Notes: generated from the letters alone by a model not told the origin. Shown: positions 45,401-56,700, counted from the first letter of the stretch. The stretch is 64,000 nt of DNA from Sarcocystis neurona (GCA_000727475.1 KL647307.1:77433-141432); one strand, 5' to 3'. Made by a program: numbers and translations.

Positions 45401-47564
45401 GCTGCTGCACAAGCTGCGCCCGCAGTGGCGCCGTCAAGCTGCTCAGCAGTGCCCTTCGCAGAAGCACTGATCCCAGAGCCTGTCCATCGGTAATGGGCGC
45501 TTCGGTATGTGCGGCACGAGCTGCTGCAGCTGTCGTCCTGGCGTCGCGCGGCTGCTTGCCTGCCGCAGCCGCAGTAGCAGACGCCGCGACATCCGCTGCC
45601 GTATACAACACACCCAGGTGTATGTACACCGCACGACACGTCCAGTCCCGGTCCCTCCTCGAGCAGCAGCAATATCCGCCGCCGCTTTCGCATCCGCAGC
45701 AAAAGCATATTGCTCTTCTGCAATAGCAAGTACGCGCCTCTGTGTTCATGCTGTGTCCGACCGAAGCTGCAGATGCTCTGTCGACGCCATCACTGTGGGA
45801 CTTTGTGTAAGAATTGCTGTTGCTGCTGCTGTTGGCGTCGCACGTCAGTGTGTCGCTGCGCTCCTTCGCCCGCTTATCGCAGCGGCCGGCAGTCAACGTG
45901 TGGCGTGTCGGTGTGCCTGCCGGAAGAGGCACTTGCATTGTACGACGGGGAATAATAAAACAGGCAGCAGCGAAAGAATGAGAAGATAAAGCAAGGAGCT
46001 TACGACTATATCTTTGCGCTGCGCAAGGCAAACAGAATCTGTGCAGAGCGCCACCGTCGGCTATCGCATGGCCACACTGATTCTCAGCTGCCGGGACTGC
46101 ATGTGTAGCTCCTCTTACTCTCCGACAGCAGTCAGATATATCTGAGCCGGGCACCTGTAGTACTGTTGCACAAGCAGCAGCGAGCGCCGCTTGAAGGCTT
46201 CCTGATATGACACGGGCATCGCGCTGCTCCAGACGCCTCTTCCTCCTTTCCCCCCTGCCGACTGTGTGCAACTTCTGCAGCGTTTCTCTCTGTTCTTGAT
46301 CACCCAACTGTAACTGTAATACATCATCCTCCATACACATGTGGGACAGCGTTCGAGCAGGTGAGCTCGTGACCGTGCGCCATAAGGCCGCAGATAGAAC
46401 GTCAGCAGCAGTGGCTTCACACGCGTCTCCTGATCCTCGTGTACGGTTTTGTGGAGGAAGGGAGGCTGCACGGCAGTTCCAGCCTGTCAATCGGGCGCTT
46501 TCTGCTGCTGGCCGCTGGACATTCGGATCTTCGCTGGTCGCTGTCATCGCTATGCCGTCGCCTGCCTCCGCGGAGAAGGTGCGCAGCGTGGCGCGCTCTT
46601 GCAGCAGGCATCCTCTTCCTACAGCCTCTGCAACAGCTGTTTCCTCAGGTGTAGCTGTGGACGGTTTCGATTCTTTCAGCTGCAGTTCGCCGGGCTGATG
46701 GGTCTCTCGTCCTCGCCATACCTGCTGCGCTTTGCCAGGGAGCTGCTCGCGAAAACTACCGAATTTCAACGCAGGGCAGGAAGCTGTTTCCGCCGCCGCG
46801 GCGGCTGGAGCCCGGCCTGCTTCCACCGCAGCAACAGCCCTTGCTGAGTTGTCTTTTTCTTTGCAACAGCGGCACACCAGATATACTGGAGAAATGTCTG
46901 GATAAGGCGGGCCTGCTACTGCGCCAAGAGGCGCCAGCAACTGTGGCGGCACCGCGGTAATGCTGGCAAGAAATGCGGCTGCAGCGGCAGCTGTCTCTGT
47001 CTCCGCGTTGCTTTTTCGCGAGCCATCCAGCGCCCTCTCCGTTCGTGCAATTGTAAAAGAAGTCGTCCCACCCTCACCTGCAAACGTACTAGAGCTTTGC
47101 AGAGCTCGCGTTCGTGGCGTGATAGGGGAGGAGATGCATTGCTGCTGTCGGGTCAATGTCCGTTGCTGACGTCCTGCAGTGCCGCGAGCTTCCCCTTTCG
47201 CAACTGGAGAAGGCACTGGTATGGGTTGACGACTGCATCTTTCTGACCGGTCAGGTGATGCGTTCGCAGAAACGTGCTCCGCAGGCAGCACAGCCACCGG
47301 GGGCCGAGCGGAAGAAACAATTAGGGGGGACGTGTGGCCATGGCGTATAAGGCCTGAGCGAAGCAACGCAGTCCGTCGCTCAGCCGCAGACCGGATAGGT
47401 AATGATACCGGATCCACTTTGTTCGTCAACGGTGTGCTGCCCCTGGTGTTGCCAGCGGTGTTGCCGCTGTTAATGCGTTTGTTGCTGATGCAGGTGCTCC
47501 CACTTTTATTGCTTCTGTCACCGCTCTGGGAGGCAGATACGCGGCACAAAGGTGTGCTCGCCAT
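42468..47564 (-). CDS. Large low-complexity protein with a degenerate AAA-type ATPase domain (1,698 residues)
   Basis: A single 5.1-kb open frame from ATG 47564 to TGA. The first ~1,280 residues are Ala/Arg/Ser/Gln-rich with scattered helical pieces. The last ~400 hold a divergent AAA module. The Walker A position reads VLVHSCDLRGKCRR (no GxxGxGK[ST]) at about residue 1301. FVGETEEKLRRLLREAA near 1373 matches the conserved 'fvGEsEk.lR.lF..A'. The Walker B position is VLVLLGLDQLAARRQ (Asp-Glu absent). After a ~200-residue insert comes VVGVCGGRPEWLDEAVVRAGRLD near 1660, the second region of homology with sensor-1 Asn lost but the Arg pair kept. Catalysis is improbable. Degenerate first rings of Pex6/Pex1-type proteins or an NVL/Afg2-type protein are possible relatives; I cannot choose. 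The frame stops within the domain, before the C-terminal lid. Confidence 0.7.
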   Translation of the reverse strand: MASTPLCRVSASQSGDRSNKSGSTCISNKRINSGNTAGNTRGSTPLTNKVDPVSLPIRSAAERRTALLRSGLIRHGHTSPLIVSSARPPVAVLPAEHVSANASPDRSERCSRQPIPVPSPVAKGEARGTAGRQQRTLTRQQQCISSPITPRTRALQSSSTFAGEGGTTSFTIARTERALDGSRKSNAETETAAAAAAFLASITAVPPQLLAPLGAVAGPPYPDISPVYLVCRCCKEKDNSARAVAAVEAGRAPAAAAAETASCPALKFGSFREQLPGKAQQVWRGRETHQPGELQLKESKPSTATPEETAVAEAVGRGCLLQERATLRTFSAEAGDGIAMTATSEDPNVQRPAAESARLTGWNCRAASLPPQNRTRGSGDACEATAADVLSAALWRTVTSSPARTLSHMCMEDDVLQLQLGDQEQRETLQKLHTVGRGERRKRRLEQRDARVISGSLQAALAAACATVLQVPGSDISDCCRRVRGATHAVPAAENQCGHAIADGGALHRFCLPCAAQRYSRKLLALSSHSFAAACFIIPRRTMQVPLPAGTPTRHTLTAGRCDKRAKERSDTLTCDANSSSNSNSYTKSHSDGVDRASAASVGHSMNTEARTCYCRRAICFCCGCESGGGYCCCSRRDRDWTCRAVYIHLGVLYTAADVAASATAAAAGKQPRDARTTAAAARAAHTEAPITDGQALGSVLLRRALLSSLTAPLRAQLVQQRHQKRQTKEDRLALHASDDRRPQTHHIPEHEYSLRSPAAEAAAPHQDHASPEVAGMRYTCLLADRDVYSYFFGFPAVKQLHPDRDGRRSEDEQTPDNDSSESEDTECVTVCCFDGIEQLQVRQWKQAAGVLSCALSEVAKAAGVSTAQTKAALEIKQKTAGGRGGDCSVPGPSEAKIGSDTGDRAGLAAAANLQARPVGGAATCDTAEGQNTAGAASVIRGVVLLLLWRRSQLTPDASTMAAVSTAAAKIPQKGLWEEVSEWQQEVRGMYPGVQILLLSDEEDVQTQAYLDMLQYLTTGGNHRGTKRGSAGMAPQQPPRDFESSELRQQVRGLFKQERRQRKQESEAQVHQQGQKEQRHRRASHSSLQLGEQGQRQETREHRLVGGTSEDGQQGGLRHFQRLSDNAHRAVASVRCAPAADRARQSIPTTAATVDTSGTEATKRAASARRQRHVHEPSGATRPCDGRRRTSKKTLRPCMLFLCGRSFMAAPSLSERRQWREVKSCFPQPLQHFVHELENHVYVPMMLRSRFGTADIQRTARSDTARAAVRSSGVAAAKQDGSVLLQAHCERLLRWGDELLPPPRVLVHSCDLRGKCRRVASDSSGTLTEQQYPSEHATAVPPDGGFSPQQVLQLVGERYSREVQTFLLPVAALASSFVGETEEKLRRLLREAAAAAPAVLVLLGLDQLAARRQLHKLPACKQLRTHTSRQRENKQSLSTHPSNAVPRHHEEVERLRQFREERRQHPSRAVHAETPRKNKATRGVGGQEESVGDVRLGERVDDNERSPRKQAGEVRQNAHTASRVSDVCSGRLASNEGACAAGSTRSTTTRGENNERRATGDPSERESAEEYEGSDNEELPGDSRSGAPNTSALRRRLLAALLVGLDDIEDRRSCCSALLSLDDPYQTTTAGKTNDEVVAEASVARDWLQQQAGLAVVGVCGGRPEWLDEAVVRAGRLDVWLSWPQCWAGRKANLFSKI

Positions 47565-48255
47565 CCAGAAAGGGCAAAGAACAGAGCAGAAGATGGGTGC
47601 GTGGAAAAGAGACGACGAATGAAGTCACTTCAGCAACCGCACTGCGCAGAGTAACAACGGCTACTGTTGGCCGTATCGGTGCTCTTTACCCATCGTGTAA
47701 GATATTATGAATCGACGCCAACAGGAGACTGCTATTTGCCCGGTGGCTCTGCATGCATGCGCAGGCATGCCGCTGCATGCGCAGGCGGCCACCACCCTGA
47801 AATCCACCTTTCCGACCTCCGTTTGTGCCAAAGAAAAAACAAAGAATCCGTCAGGCGGCCACAAGAGTAGGGGAACTTCCGGACAGTTCTGTCCCATATA
47901 AGGTGTTCCCGTCAAAGGTTGTTCGCCGCAGCAACAGCGGACGTTCGTCCCGGTGTACATCGAGCTGAAATTTGCATCCTCTCATGTCTTGATCGTTTTC
48001 AGATGGATACCGTCGGGCGGCCGCAACTGCCTACGCTGTATTGCACGTGTTCTCTGCTGCAACAGGAGCTACAATGTACGCTTGCTCTATTCGTGCGCAA
48101 GTCTTTACGGCTTGTCCCTTTCTGTGCAACGTAAGTCCTGCTACTGTTGTGTCGCGACAACAACCGGTTGTACCTGAGTCGCGGAGGACGGGGGAAGAAG
48201 TCGTTCGACCATGCAGAGAATTAACCGCGTGTGTTAATACTGATTGAGTGGGCTG
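47565..48255. other. Intergenic, 5' flank of the AAA-like gene
   Basis: Contains the pyrimidine-rich leader upstream of ATG 47564 and a small GCATGC-rich inverted patch near 47745-47785. No coding signal seen. Confidence 0.5.
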
Positions 48256-49149
48256 TCAGAGGCAGCAAGGGGAGGTTGGAGACGTAGCCTTCGGGGTGAG
48301 TCGATTCCGCGGCGAAAAATCCCTGTCGTACGAGTAATCAATAGCGTGTATTATTGCTGAATGGAAGTGCTGGTCGGAAGAAACATACGGGAGTGGAAGG
48401 ACATAACTTCCGGCGTGACTCGCCGACGCCGCGGAGGAAAATGTCTCTGAATTCGTGCAGGTAGTTAAAAGCGTGCAGCACTGCTGACTGACGCAGGTCA
48501 GAGGACAGAGCTTGAGGCAGTGTCTAGCCATTGGGTGTGAACTGAGGCTACAGAGTAGCAGTGAGGTCGTTGTTGTGGATTGACCGAAAATCCTGTGGTC
48601 GCGCGGCTCTTCAGTCGAGTGTGGGAGCCCTGCATGGAGCAACGAACCGTCGCCCGGTGTAGTGGAAAGGTGTATACAGCGCATATTCCACTGAACTCTA
48701 CGGCCCAAGACATTTGCAAAGTAGGCAACACACAGAAAACACAACAGCGATGCCCGTTTCGACTGAGGGACACGCTCGCACGACATATATTTGTCTGTGC
48801 CCGCGATAAAAAGGAGTATCGACGTGCAGATAGAGACCGTAGAGTGACTGCGCAGTCGATCCATTAAGGTGCGGTCGAAGTTCTGCGGATGTGAACGCGC
48901 GACTGACTGAATACCTACATTTCTGATCGAAAAGATGTGCGCTGCTCTTAGATCCAGTGAAGTGCACAAACAACAAGCAGTGTATCGGCTGCATACAGGT
49001 CTAAGAGCACGTCTATCCCTTGAATGTGGAATATCTGTGTATGTGTGTGTGTGGTAAGGCGGTAGCAACATATTGAAATATGCTTCTCGCTCTCGTCTGT
49101 GAACAGTCTGAGACAGATTTGCTCTCGCCTGTGCAATACCGCTTCCCAC
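48256..49149 (-). other. 297-codon open frame over diverged tandem repeats, coding status unclear
   Basis: The minus-strand frame is open for 894 bases, which is improbable by chance in sequence of this composition. It lacks a recognised domain and spans part of a repeat family: peptides around SAIIHAIDYSYDRDFSPRNR and CCTLLTTCTNSETFSSAASA are equivalent positions of two repeat units. It may be coding, or stay open because repeats share a frame. Confidence 0.3.
48283..48510. repeat. Diverged tandem repeat, ~118-bp period, two units
   Basis: Unit 1 (48283-48400) and unit 2 (48401-48510) share CTTCgGGGTGAcTCG, CCGCGGcGaAAAATcc and AGCGTGtattATTGCTGA-type blocks in the same order. Confidence 0.7.
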
Positions 49150-49310
49150 AGCATACAGGTATCACGCGGCGCGAAGAGGAGTTTGCGAAGAAACACCCTT
49201 TCTGTACAGAGTCTGAGGCGGATCCACTCTCGGCTGCAGGGCAGGTGCAATACCGCTTCACAAGAGCATATAGATACCAGGCGGCGTGAAGGGGAGTTTG
49301 TAAACAGAGA
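49105..49310. repeat. Diverged tandem repeat, ~104-bp period, two units
   Basis: AGTCTGAGaCaGATttgCTC at 49105 recurs at 49209. GTGCAATACCGCTTC, then AGCATAtAG and GGCGcGAAGaGGAGTTTG follow in both units. Confidence 0.8.
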
Positions 49311-50418
49311 AGGAGGTCGGTAGCATTCACGTCGTCGCGTTATGGGTTGCACAGCGGCAGAGTCATTTTTTGCCGACTGCACGTACTACGAACCAGCTCC
49401 GTGGAGGTATTGCAGCACTGGTACGTTTAGAGAAGCTGTTATGCTGTGGAGCTTACAGCCTTTGGAAGAGTGACTCCAACCCTGTGGTTGACTTGACTGC
49501 CGGGAATTGTATTCGGAGCGTTTGACGGTGTGGTACGCTGACTTTGTTGCCCCACTGCGAAGAGAAGTATCCCGTAGCCTCTGTAATCGGGAATTGGTGA
49601 ACAACTCCAGGAAGCGTAAAATTCAGTCTGGGTATCTACTGCAATGTGACTACACTACAATGGTTTACGTAGTTAACAATTTTGCAGAGTCGTTGCGAAG
49701 GCGGAATTGAAACCTGGCAGACGACATGTGCAGTTCTTTGATGGTAAACTGATTCCCACAGTTCACATGGTTGTAGCTGTTCCTTTGATCACTCCTGCCC
49801 CCAGTCATGCAACAGCTCCCTTTGTGTCACAAACCCGTTGAACACGAGAGGGATGTGATGTTTCCGACGTTAGGTGTAGGACTTATTCTCACTTCACGCA
49901 GCGCGTTGGCCTGTTGAGGGAATGCTCTTACATTATAGGATTACGCATGCCTGGCATTCTACCGTTGATTATTAAATTGTCACTTGTGAAGGAGAGAACG
50001 GCGCTGACAGTTGGAACAGTCTGTGTGCCACACTTACATATCCGTGGAGGGCACTTTTCTACTTGGTCACCAAAGTAGCGTTAAGCTGAGTATTTTTCTT
50101 TGGTTACAGTGACGCTCTAGAGTTCGCAGGTGGGGACTGGCTCTCGATTTTTCATCGCACGCAGGTGGAGTACACGTGAGTCCAGCGGTGCCGTATGACC
50201 ATAGTGTCGCGGCCAATCCCGCTGACGAACAGCTCTTTGCTTGCGTACACTGACTGTCTCCGACGTGACCCGTTGAAAGGGTGGGGGCGATGCTGCTGAA
50301 CACCCTTGTTCATGTGAACAGGCTCTTCCTTGGTTCACACGTAGGCGTACATACTGTCGCTTAAGCGTTTTAACGGCTCGGCGTGCCTGCATGTGCGGAG
50401 GCCGGCGCGGCGCGAAAA
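49311..50418. other. Repeat-poor spacer, nothing supported
   Basis: Short open frames on both strands (up to about 125 codons at 50117-50491, minus) lack convincing composition or splice context. Confidence 0.5.
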
Positions 50419-50577
50419 ATGTCTCCAGTAAAACATGCGTACGAACTCTTCGGAAAGAACATACTGCGCGCATATGCGTGTTTGTCTGCACTGGTGTGCT
50501 GTGCAGCCGTACGTCAGTGCAGTATACGACGTCGAAGGATTAACTATAAGCACGAAATGAGCAGTCACGCCGCATAA
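50419..50577 (+). CDS. 52-residue single-pass membrane protein candidate
   Basis: The start context GAAAAATGTC is close to the A-rich initiation consensus of apicomplexans. The protein reads MSPVKHAYELFGKNILRAYA, then a hydrophobic stretch CLSALVCCAAV, then a very basic tail CSIRRRRINYKH, with a stop at 50577. The layout (short amphipathic start with a GK turn, one membrane segment, basic tail) resembles small mitochondrial inner-membrane subunits such as ATP synthase subunit k/DAPIT-like proteins. This is an analogy of architecture, not a family match. A GCC|GTACGT site after CCAA could be a splice donor that removes the basic tail. Confidence 0.45.
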   Translation: MSPVKHAYELFGKNILRAYACLSALVCCAAVRQCSIRRRRINYKHEMSSHAA

Positions 50578-51588
50578 GCGACACAGTCCATCAGGTCTTA
50601 CATGCCTTTCTGCTTGTGCAGCTACCATAGGGGTATATGGCCTTCAACCACCGCCGGTACTGCATAACCGAAGGCGGGCACTATCACTGCAGACGAGCGG
50701 GCGTCTCTTTCTGCGAACATCCTCACGGACAGGCGCATTGGAGTTGCTCATTATACGCTATGTAGATATGCACCTACGTTCGCGTTCAAACACACACATC
50801 TGCGTTAAGTAGAAAGTGAGTACTGTGGCTCTCATACACCTGTACTGTACGAGGGACCAAGCGAACTCGCGGAACTCAAGGGTTTGTGTACGCGTGCGCA
50901 ACACTGTTGCGTTTCATAGATAGGTGTGACCGCTTATGGGTGTTACCGGTGTACTGGAAACGCCCACCACATTCCTAGAGGTTTCCGTACGCATGTCGTC
51001 CCATGTAGCTGCCTTCGTACAGCGGCAAGTGGGATAACCTATGCGCCAATTAATGAGGGCGGAGTCTCAGAAGAGTCAGGCACGTCGGTGTCACCTACAA
51101 CGGATAGTTCAAAGGGATGAAAAATTTAGGTAGACTACTGAACGTATTCTGGAGCAGTTAATGCGGTGTAATGACATACAAGCGTGTGCGACGAAACAGA
51201 CTTCGTGTTTACTTGCGCATCAACAGCTGCGAAACAGCCCCAGCTACTGCTTTAAACACCTCGATCTGCCAGGGGTCGAACTGCCTAAGGGGGGGGGCAA
51301 GCCTTCATCTGTCCTGGTTTTTCAGTGCTCACGTGAAGCTTGTGGAGTCTTCCTATACGTATGACGTCATTGTACGGCAGGAGATGCGATCAACCGCGCG
51401 TCGGACCACTGGTAGCATTGAGCGCACACATCTGAGGAGGAAGTTACACGCGTTCTTGTGTCCGCAGCCGTGCGGCCGCCACTCAACAGCGCGCTTCGAA
51501 GCGAACGATTTCTCTGCTTCGCCGTGACCATTGAAAACCGACAGAATATTCACAGACCAGTTCTTTCCCTACCTCACGCCCGACGCCC
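50578..51588. other. Unresolved; short open frames only
   Basis: A plus-strand frame ending EGGVSEESGTSVSPTTDSSK at 51120 and a 118-codon frame from ATG 51171 are possible exons, but I find no consistent junctions. Confidence 0.35.
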
Positions 51589-52469
51589 ATGGATCTTTGT
51601 TCCTCTCGCGCTCAGCAGCACCTGCAAGGGCACCTCCCTAATTCTGCACACGGATCCGTTCTGGATCCTTCTGGGACGCACTTCCTAATTTTGGAAGAGA
51701 ATCAGTCGCGGGAGCTGGCGGTACTGGCTGCGTCCAAGTGGAAGCTGCCGCTTGTGTGTGGAAGCGGAGCTCCAGAAGTGACTTTCGAGGGATCGTTGCC
51801 CACCCCCACCCGCGCCGCTGCTGATGGCTTACCCAGTATAGCGGCGCGTGTCGCTGTTGCAGTGTCGAGTGTATTGACTGCTGTCGACGCTAGAACTGTT
51901 GCGGCGGGGCGGGGGCAGAACTGCACAAGAGCGGGCAGGAGCAACAAGCGAGGGACGCCGCAGCCAGACGCAGCAGCACCACCAGCGACACCGCGCCGCT
52001 GTAGCGGCGGTACACTGAAACGACCAGTGGCACTCGGACGGTGGACTGGACAGCGTGGGAGCTACAACGCACACGCCACTGCGTTCCGCGTCGATTGTAT
52101 CCTGTTTGAAAAGGCGAATTTCGCATAACTTCGCATGAGAAGGCCCGGTGTTCTGTTGCGGACCTGGGGCGGATACGCGTATCGTATCCCCCCACCTTCC
52201 AGGCATCCAGAAAGTTTGCTTATCTTCCTTGGACCCATGTTACAGCAGGTATCACGGTGTGCCCACGACCTTTGCTGCCTGTGGACGAACATCAGAACAA
52301 AAGGAGCCTTCTCCTAGCTGGAGGAGTGCTCTGTTTTGCCACGAAGGACTCGCTATTTCTCCGCGGGTCCGGCGCATTAAGGCATTCCTGTCGCTGTCGA
52401 CTTTCCTGTCTCCGAGGGCAAGAAGAGATGGACCCCTTCTTCATCCCGAAAGCTCTGGGCTTTTGCACT
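51589..52469 (+). CDS. Candidate coding block: 179-codon frame plus two small exons
   Basis: An ATG at 51589 opens MDLCSSRAQQHLQGHLPNSA, then FLILEENQSRELAVLAASKW and KLPLVCGSGAPEVTFEGSLP, with an Ala/Pro/Arg-rich tail and stop at 52128. Downstream, exon 52203-52248 (CCTTCCAG| to CAG|GTATCA, reads ASRKFAYLPWTHVTA) joins in phase 1 to 52318-52469 (TCCTAG| to ACT|GTAAGC, containing GQEEMDPFFIPKALGFCT). That exon ends in phase 0 and could splice to the acceptor at 53514. How the first frame connects is unresolved. CAG triplets lie on the plus strand, agreeing with the direction. Confidence 0.4.
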
Positions 52470-53729
52470 GTAAGCGAGAGAGAAAGGCGTGAGGTCGGCC
52501 GCTCCGCTGCCACGTAATCAGCGGTCTCCGCGACAACGCCACATAGTTGAGCGCTGTACAACCAGTTCCTGCGTAAGTAGTAGGAACAACCGGACGAAGT
52601 GCAAGCCACCGTTGCTCGTGGTTGAGACACTTTCGTGGTCGTGAGCGCTGCAGTGTGATACGCACGTAGTAATACTACGTGTATATCCTGTCAAGAACGC
52701 GTCAGCTGCAGAAGCTGCAGAGGCTGTGATAAAACACCAACAGCCGCGCTGCATGACAGGTCAAGCGTACCCGTCCGCACCTGTGTGGGGATCGAGACTG
52801 CGTACTCCGGTGAATTTGTTGTGGGGGTAATCCTCGTGCACTACACAGGCTTCCACTTTTGCGAGTACTGGGATTTCCCTTCTCAGTTCTCGTGCACGAA
52901 CTGCTTCGTATAAAAGCTAAATTTGTCCAGCGTGTACAGCATAGGTCAGTTGAGGTTTGCGCGTCGCGAACGATACGTATGCAGTTCAGCAGTGCCGGCT
53001 TACCATTTTGACGTAGGGCTGCCACCGATGGGGGCCACTAAGATGACAGCGGACTGACGTTAGCAAGCCTTCTGTTCGACCGCACACACGAGAACGGTTG
53101 TCCTGCGCGCTGAGGAAGGTTCCATGCTGGTACAGAACATCAAACCACTGGATCATTAGTCGTGTATGACGCTCAGTGAGCTGCTCGGCAAAGTTATCTC
53201 CGTAAAATGTGTTGTGTTAGTCCTAATGCCCTTCCGGTGCCCTCACTATTGCATGCGTCAGATCGTTTGCGTCGCCAGGAGACTTGATGTAACTACAGAC
53301 ACACTTTTGATTTGGCAGGATAAACACCGGTGCCGTTTTTGTGCGTAATGTGTGTGGTGTCTTTCGTTGTTGCCCGTGTTTGCTGGATCTGTGCGTCCTC
53401 CTCGTCCTGATGCTTGTCCTGACCCGCCGCTAATTGTAGTGCCGATACAGAATGTGTGAGTACTGCAGCTTTTTCCGTCGGGTCCTCGTGCGGTCGGCGT
53501 GTTTTTTGTGCAGGACCCTCCCGTTGAGCGAGTTCAACCGGCATGGTGGGCCACAAACAGCGTCAGCGAGAAGAGTAGCAGCAATCTGTGCAACCTTTGT
53601 TGGTGCAACTGCAAGGGCAGTGCTAACACTGGTTGGGCCAGCTGGGTGGAGCGGCTGCTTTTCGCGTGTTGGGAGGTGCAGCAGCCGGTGGAACAGCCTA
53701 CGTTGCTCCGCGACTGTGGTCTCCCAGAA
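52470..53729. other. Spacer or intron with a possible extra exon start at 53514
   Basis: 52470-53513 shows no supported coding sequence. From the strong acceptor TTTTTTGTGCAG at 53513 the frame of the downstream gene is already open (WWATNSVSEKSSSNLCNLCW), so that gene may begin upstream rather than at 53730. Confidence 0.4.
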
Positions 53730-56700
53730 ATGATGGCGGCAGCCTCAACCACGCCGCCGGTATCTGCTGTCCCATGGGGCAAAGTGCCACCCGTCAGCCC
53801 CATGTCATGGAGGCAACGCTTTTGGCTGCTGCAGCAGCAACATTTGCTTCAACTTCGACAGCAAGAAAACGAGTTCCGTGAGCAGCAACAGTTGCAGTCT
53901 TGTCAAGTGCAACTGCAGCGAGAGTTGGTGCCTACGGGGGCAGCAACTGCGGCAGTGGCAAACAATGAAACGAAATGTCGCGCACTGAATGCTGCTTCAC
54001 GTGAAGTAGCGCGAAGTATCGTAGCGGGCTCGTGTGAGCAGAGCAAGAACAGTCGTAACGACAACGCTTATAGGGCCACGCGCAGTGCCGGTCCTGCACC
54101 AAAATGCGGCAGCAGACGCGGTGACTGCTTTCATCACACTTCTCAGACAGCGGCTGCAGGTACACCAGCAGCACATTCGGTTGACAAAACTGCGGCTGGA
54201 GGCCGTTCGGTACGGAGACGTCCAGACGAGGGACTTCACGTAAGTGGAAGACAACACGTGACAGGTCTCCCCAGTCCAGTGTCTCTTTCCGCAGGCAGAC
54301 AGGGTGCGTGGTCAAGTTCTGCCGCTCGTGGGTCTGCTGCAGTCGTCGACCATATTCTCGTACGGGTGCAGGCCTCCTCCCCAAATGCTGTGAGTGGTGG
54401 GTCTGCCCACCCAGTCAGCAAGGTAGCTGTGGTTAAAGCGAGTGGAAAGCCTGTGTGGGGGGAGCTGCAAGAGATTCCCACACCGTGCATATATTTGCCG
54501 TGTTCCACTCGAGGCAGCGATTGGTCCTCTCCTGCGCGCTCAAACGCAGCGGACACCTCTGGACTATCCACAACAACCACTCGGGTCTCGTCCTCGGATA
54601 GTACATTTCCGCAGTCGACTCGATTTGTCTCTGTTCTGTCACCTGAAAAGCATATGTAGGGAATTGTTGTTTGTATGTGCTGCAAAACTGTTGCAGCATT
54701 TTCTTCAGAATGAGGTTGACAGCGTAATTCTTCCTGTGTATTCGTCTGTGACGTGGAGCCATTAATGGCGTGACTGCATTGTATGTTACAGTCCAGTGTA
54801 CACGTCTTTGTATGCTGTAGGACTGAAGACGTGCACGTGGGACCCGCTCGGTCGAAAATACGTTCTGGCGAGCTGGTCTTCATGAAGGCGCTGCTGCAGA
54901 ATGTGACGCATTCTCCCGCCTGAAAATATAGTGCAGAGTGTGCGTCGGGGTCGCCGCCTCTGCACGAAATGTGGTGCCACGTGTGTTGCAGTTGTCTGGC
55001 TGCTTCTTTGCTTGTGTGTCGTCTGCTGATGAGGGTGATGCTCTCGGTACAACTGCGTTTTCTGGTGCAACAGTCACGTATAAATTCGTCGTGTTCAGTC
55101 GAATTTAAAGTGCTCTGGATGTTGACACTGAGCGAAACGTCTGACGTGTGAGTAGCACGCGAAGAGGTGCTTCTCAAGGTTATTTTGCACACATGGCAAC
55201 CCATTTGCTCACTTCGGCATGTGTGTGCGGGTGTCAACGAAGAGGATCCTCATTGTTGAGGGGCCTTCATGTAGGAGAAAGCAAACGAGCAAACTTCTTC
55301 AGGATGACGCGCGGCGACGTAAACATGGTCAGTGCTCTTGCCTGTGCCCGTCGATTCAATAATAGATCTTCACAGTGCTTTCGTGTGACGTGCGAATGCT
55401 GTCCTATATTCGTGGACGGGATGCTGCGTCGAATTTTGTCTACTGCGATGTATATATTGTAATTAGCGATCATCGTTAAGTGGGCCCACCGACACGAAGT
55501 GGAGCACACACTCGGGTCTCATCCATGGTAAACAAACGCCTGCGTGGCTCTACATTGCACGCGTGTTGTGTGTGCTGTTAACCTCGTATCTACGCTTGTG
55601 GCAGTGGCGATCGCCACACCAGTGTACATGTCCTTTCCTTCGTATTTGTTTGTCATACGAATGGATAGAATATAAATGCTAAGGCGGGCAGCTGTGGTCC
55701 CCTTTCGCACGCGGGGGCGTCTCGCACACTGTTTTCTACACGCGTACGATCTGCTTGTGCGCGTTGTGTGGACACGGCGTTGGTCAGTTACCTCGCGAAC
55801 CACGCCCTTGACAGCATCATGGGCAAGTGTGGATACACGTAAATAGGTAGACCTGAACCAAGGGGAGTATACTTGCAACGTGAGGCTTTGTGTCCCGATG
55901 GCGTCGAAGAGACGGCATGTACACCGCTGTCACTGGTTTTCTCAAGTTGTTGAAAAGGCTCTGGTTCGTATTTTGTTACAAGTAGCTGCGTGAAGGTAGG
56001 GAATTTTTAGCGTCTGCTTAAAGAGTGTTTTGTGCCGCTACGTTCGTGTTGTAACTGCAAACGTGTTTTTAATTGTCAGTACCAGCATGTAGCTGTGTAT
56101 CATATAACTGGGCGGCGCCAAAAGGTTCCACTGCCCAGTGTTCTGGATTGCACTTTCATGTCCCGTGAATGAACGGTGTTTTCTTGCCTACGACATTGTC
56201 ATCCCGAAAGAACGGAACCGAGAAGACTACAGTACCTTGTGTCCTTCGTCGGTATCCACTGAATAAAAACCTGCGGACCTACCACCAGCCCTGGGTCCTC
56301 GCAGCTGCTTAAAACCACCGACAGTGGGGAACTTGGGGAGAAGAGGAACGTGCTGGGGCTGGAATATTAGTAGAGTTAAAGCGAGTGGTCATCAGTTCAA
56401 GGTTGAGTGTGCGGTCCGCTTACAAGTGACCGATCTCGCCTTAGACAACTGTGGCTCTTCGTGGACATCCACAATTTCAGCCTTGTAATAAACACCGCAA
56501 GCGGTGGCTCAGATTTTTATTGATTCTCTCTCGCGTCGGTCGACTCTTGCTCTGCTGCCTTCAGTGGGTGTAGCGGCACGTGAAGATGAGGTCCAACAGA
56601 AGTTTCAATACGTACTACGTGTGGAGCATACATGACTTGCTATTCGTCTCTCACGGTTACATTCACAGCTGCGCACATCAAGGATACGGAGGGAATCCAA

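Noticed and set aside
42274..46850. Plus-strand frames up to 315 codons across the AAA-like gene
   Set aside because: Antisense shadows of a GC-rich, triplet-rich coding exon that shows AAA motifs on the minus strand.
53499..54659. Single 386-codon plus-strand frame as one exon
   Set aside because: The frame after 53877 turns Ser/Gly/Arg-rich and featureless, while a GTGAGC donor and an in-phase acceptor at 54074 lead to a clear coiled-coil peptide in another frame.
54236..55237. 333-codon minus-strand frame (reads MTPAHTCRSEQMGCHVCKIT)
   Set aside because: It overlaps the second exon of the plus-strand gene only at its end. Composition is Thr/Ser/Cys-rich without a motif, and its CAG strand is wrong for a gene in that direction. 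Length makes it worth remembering but not a call.
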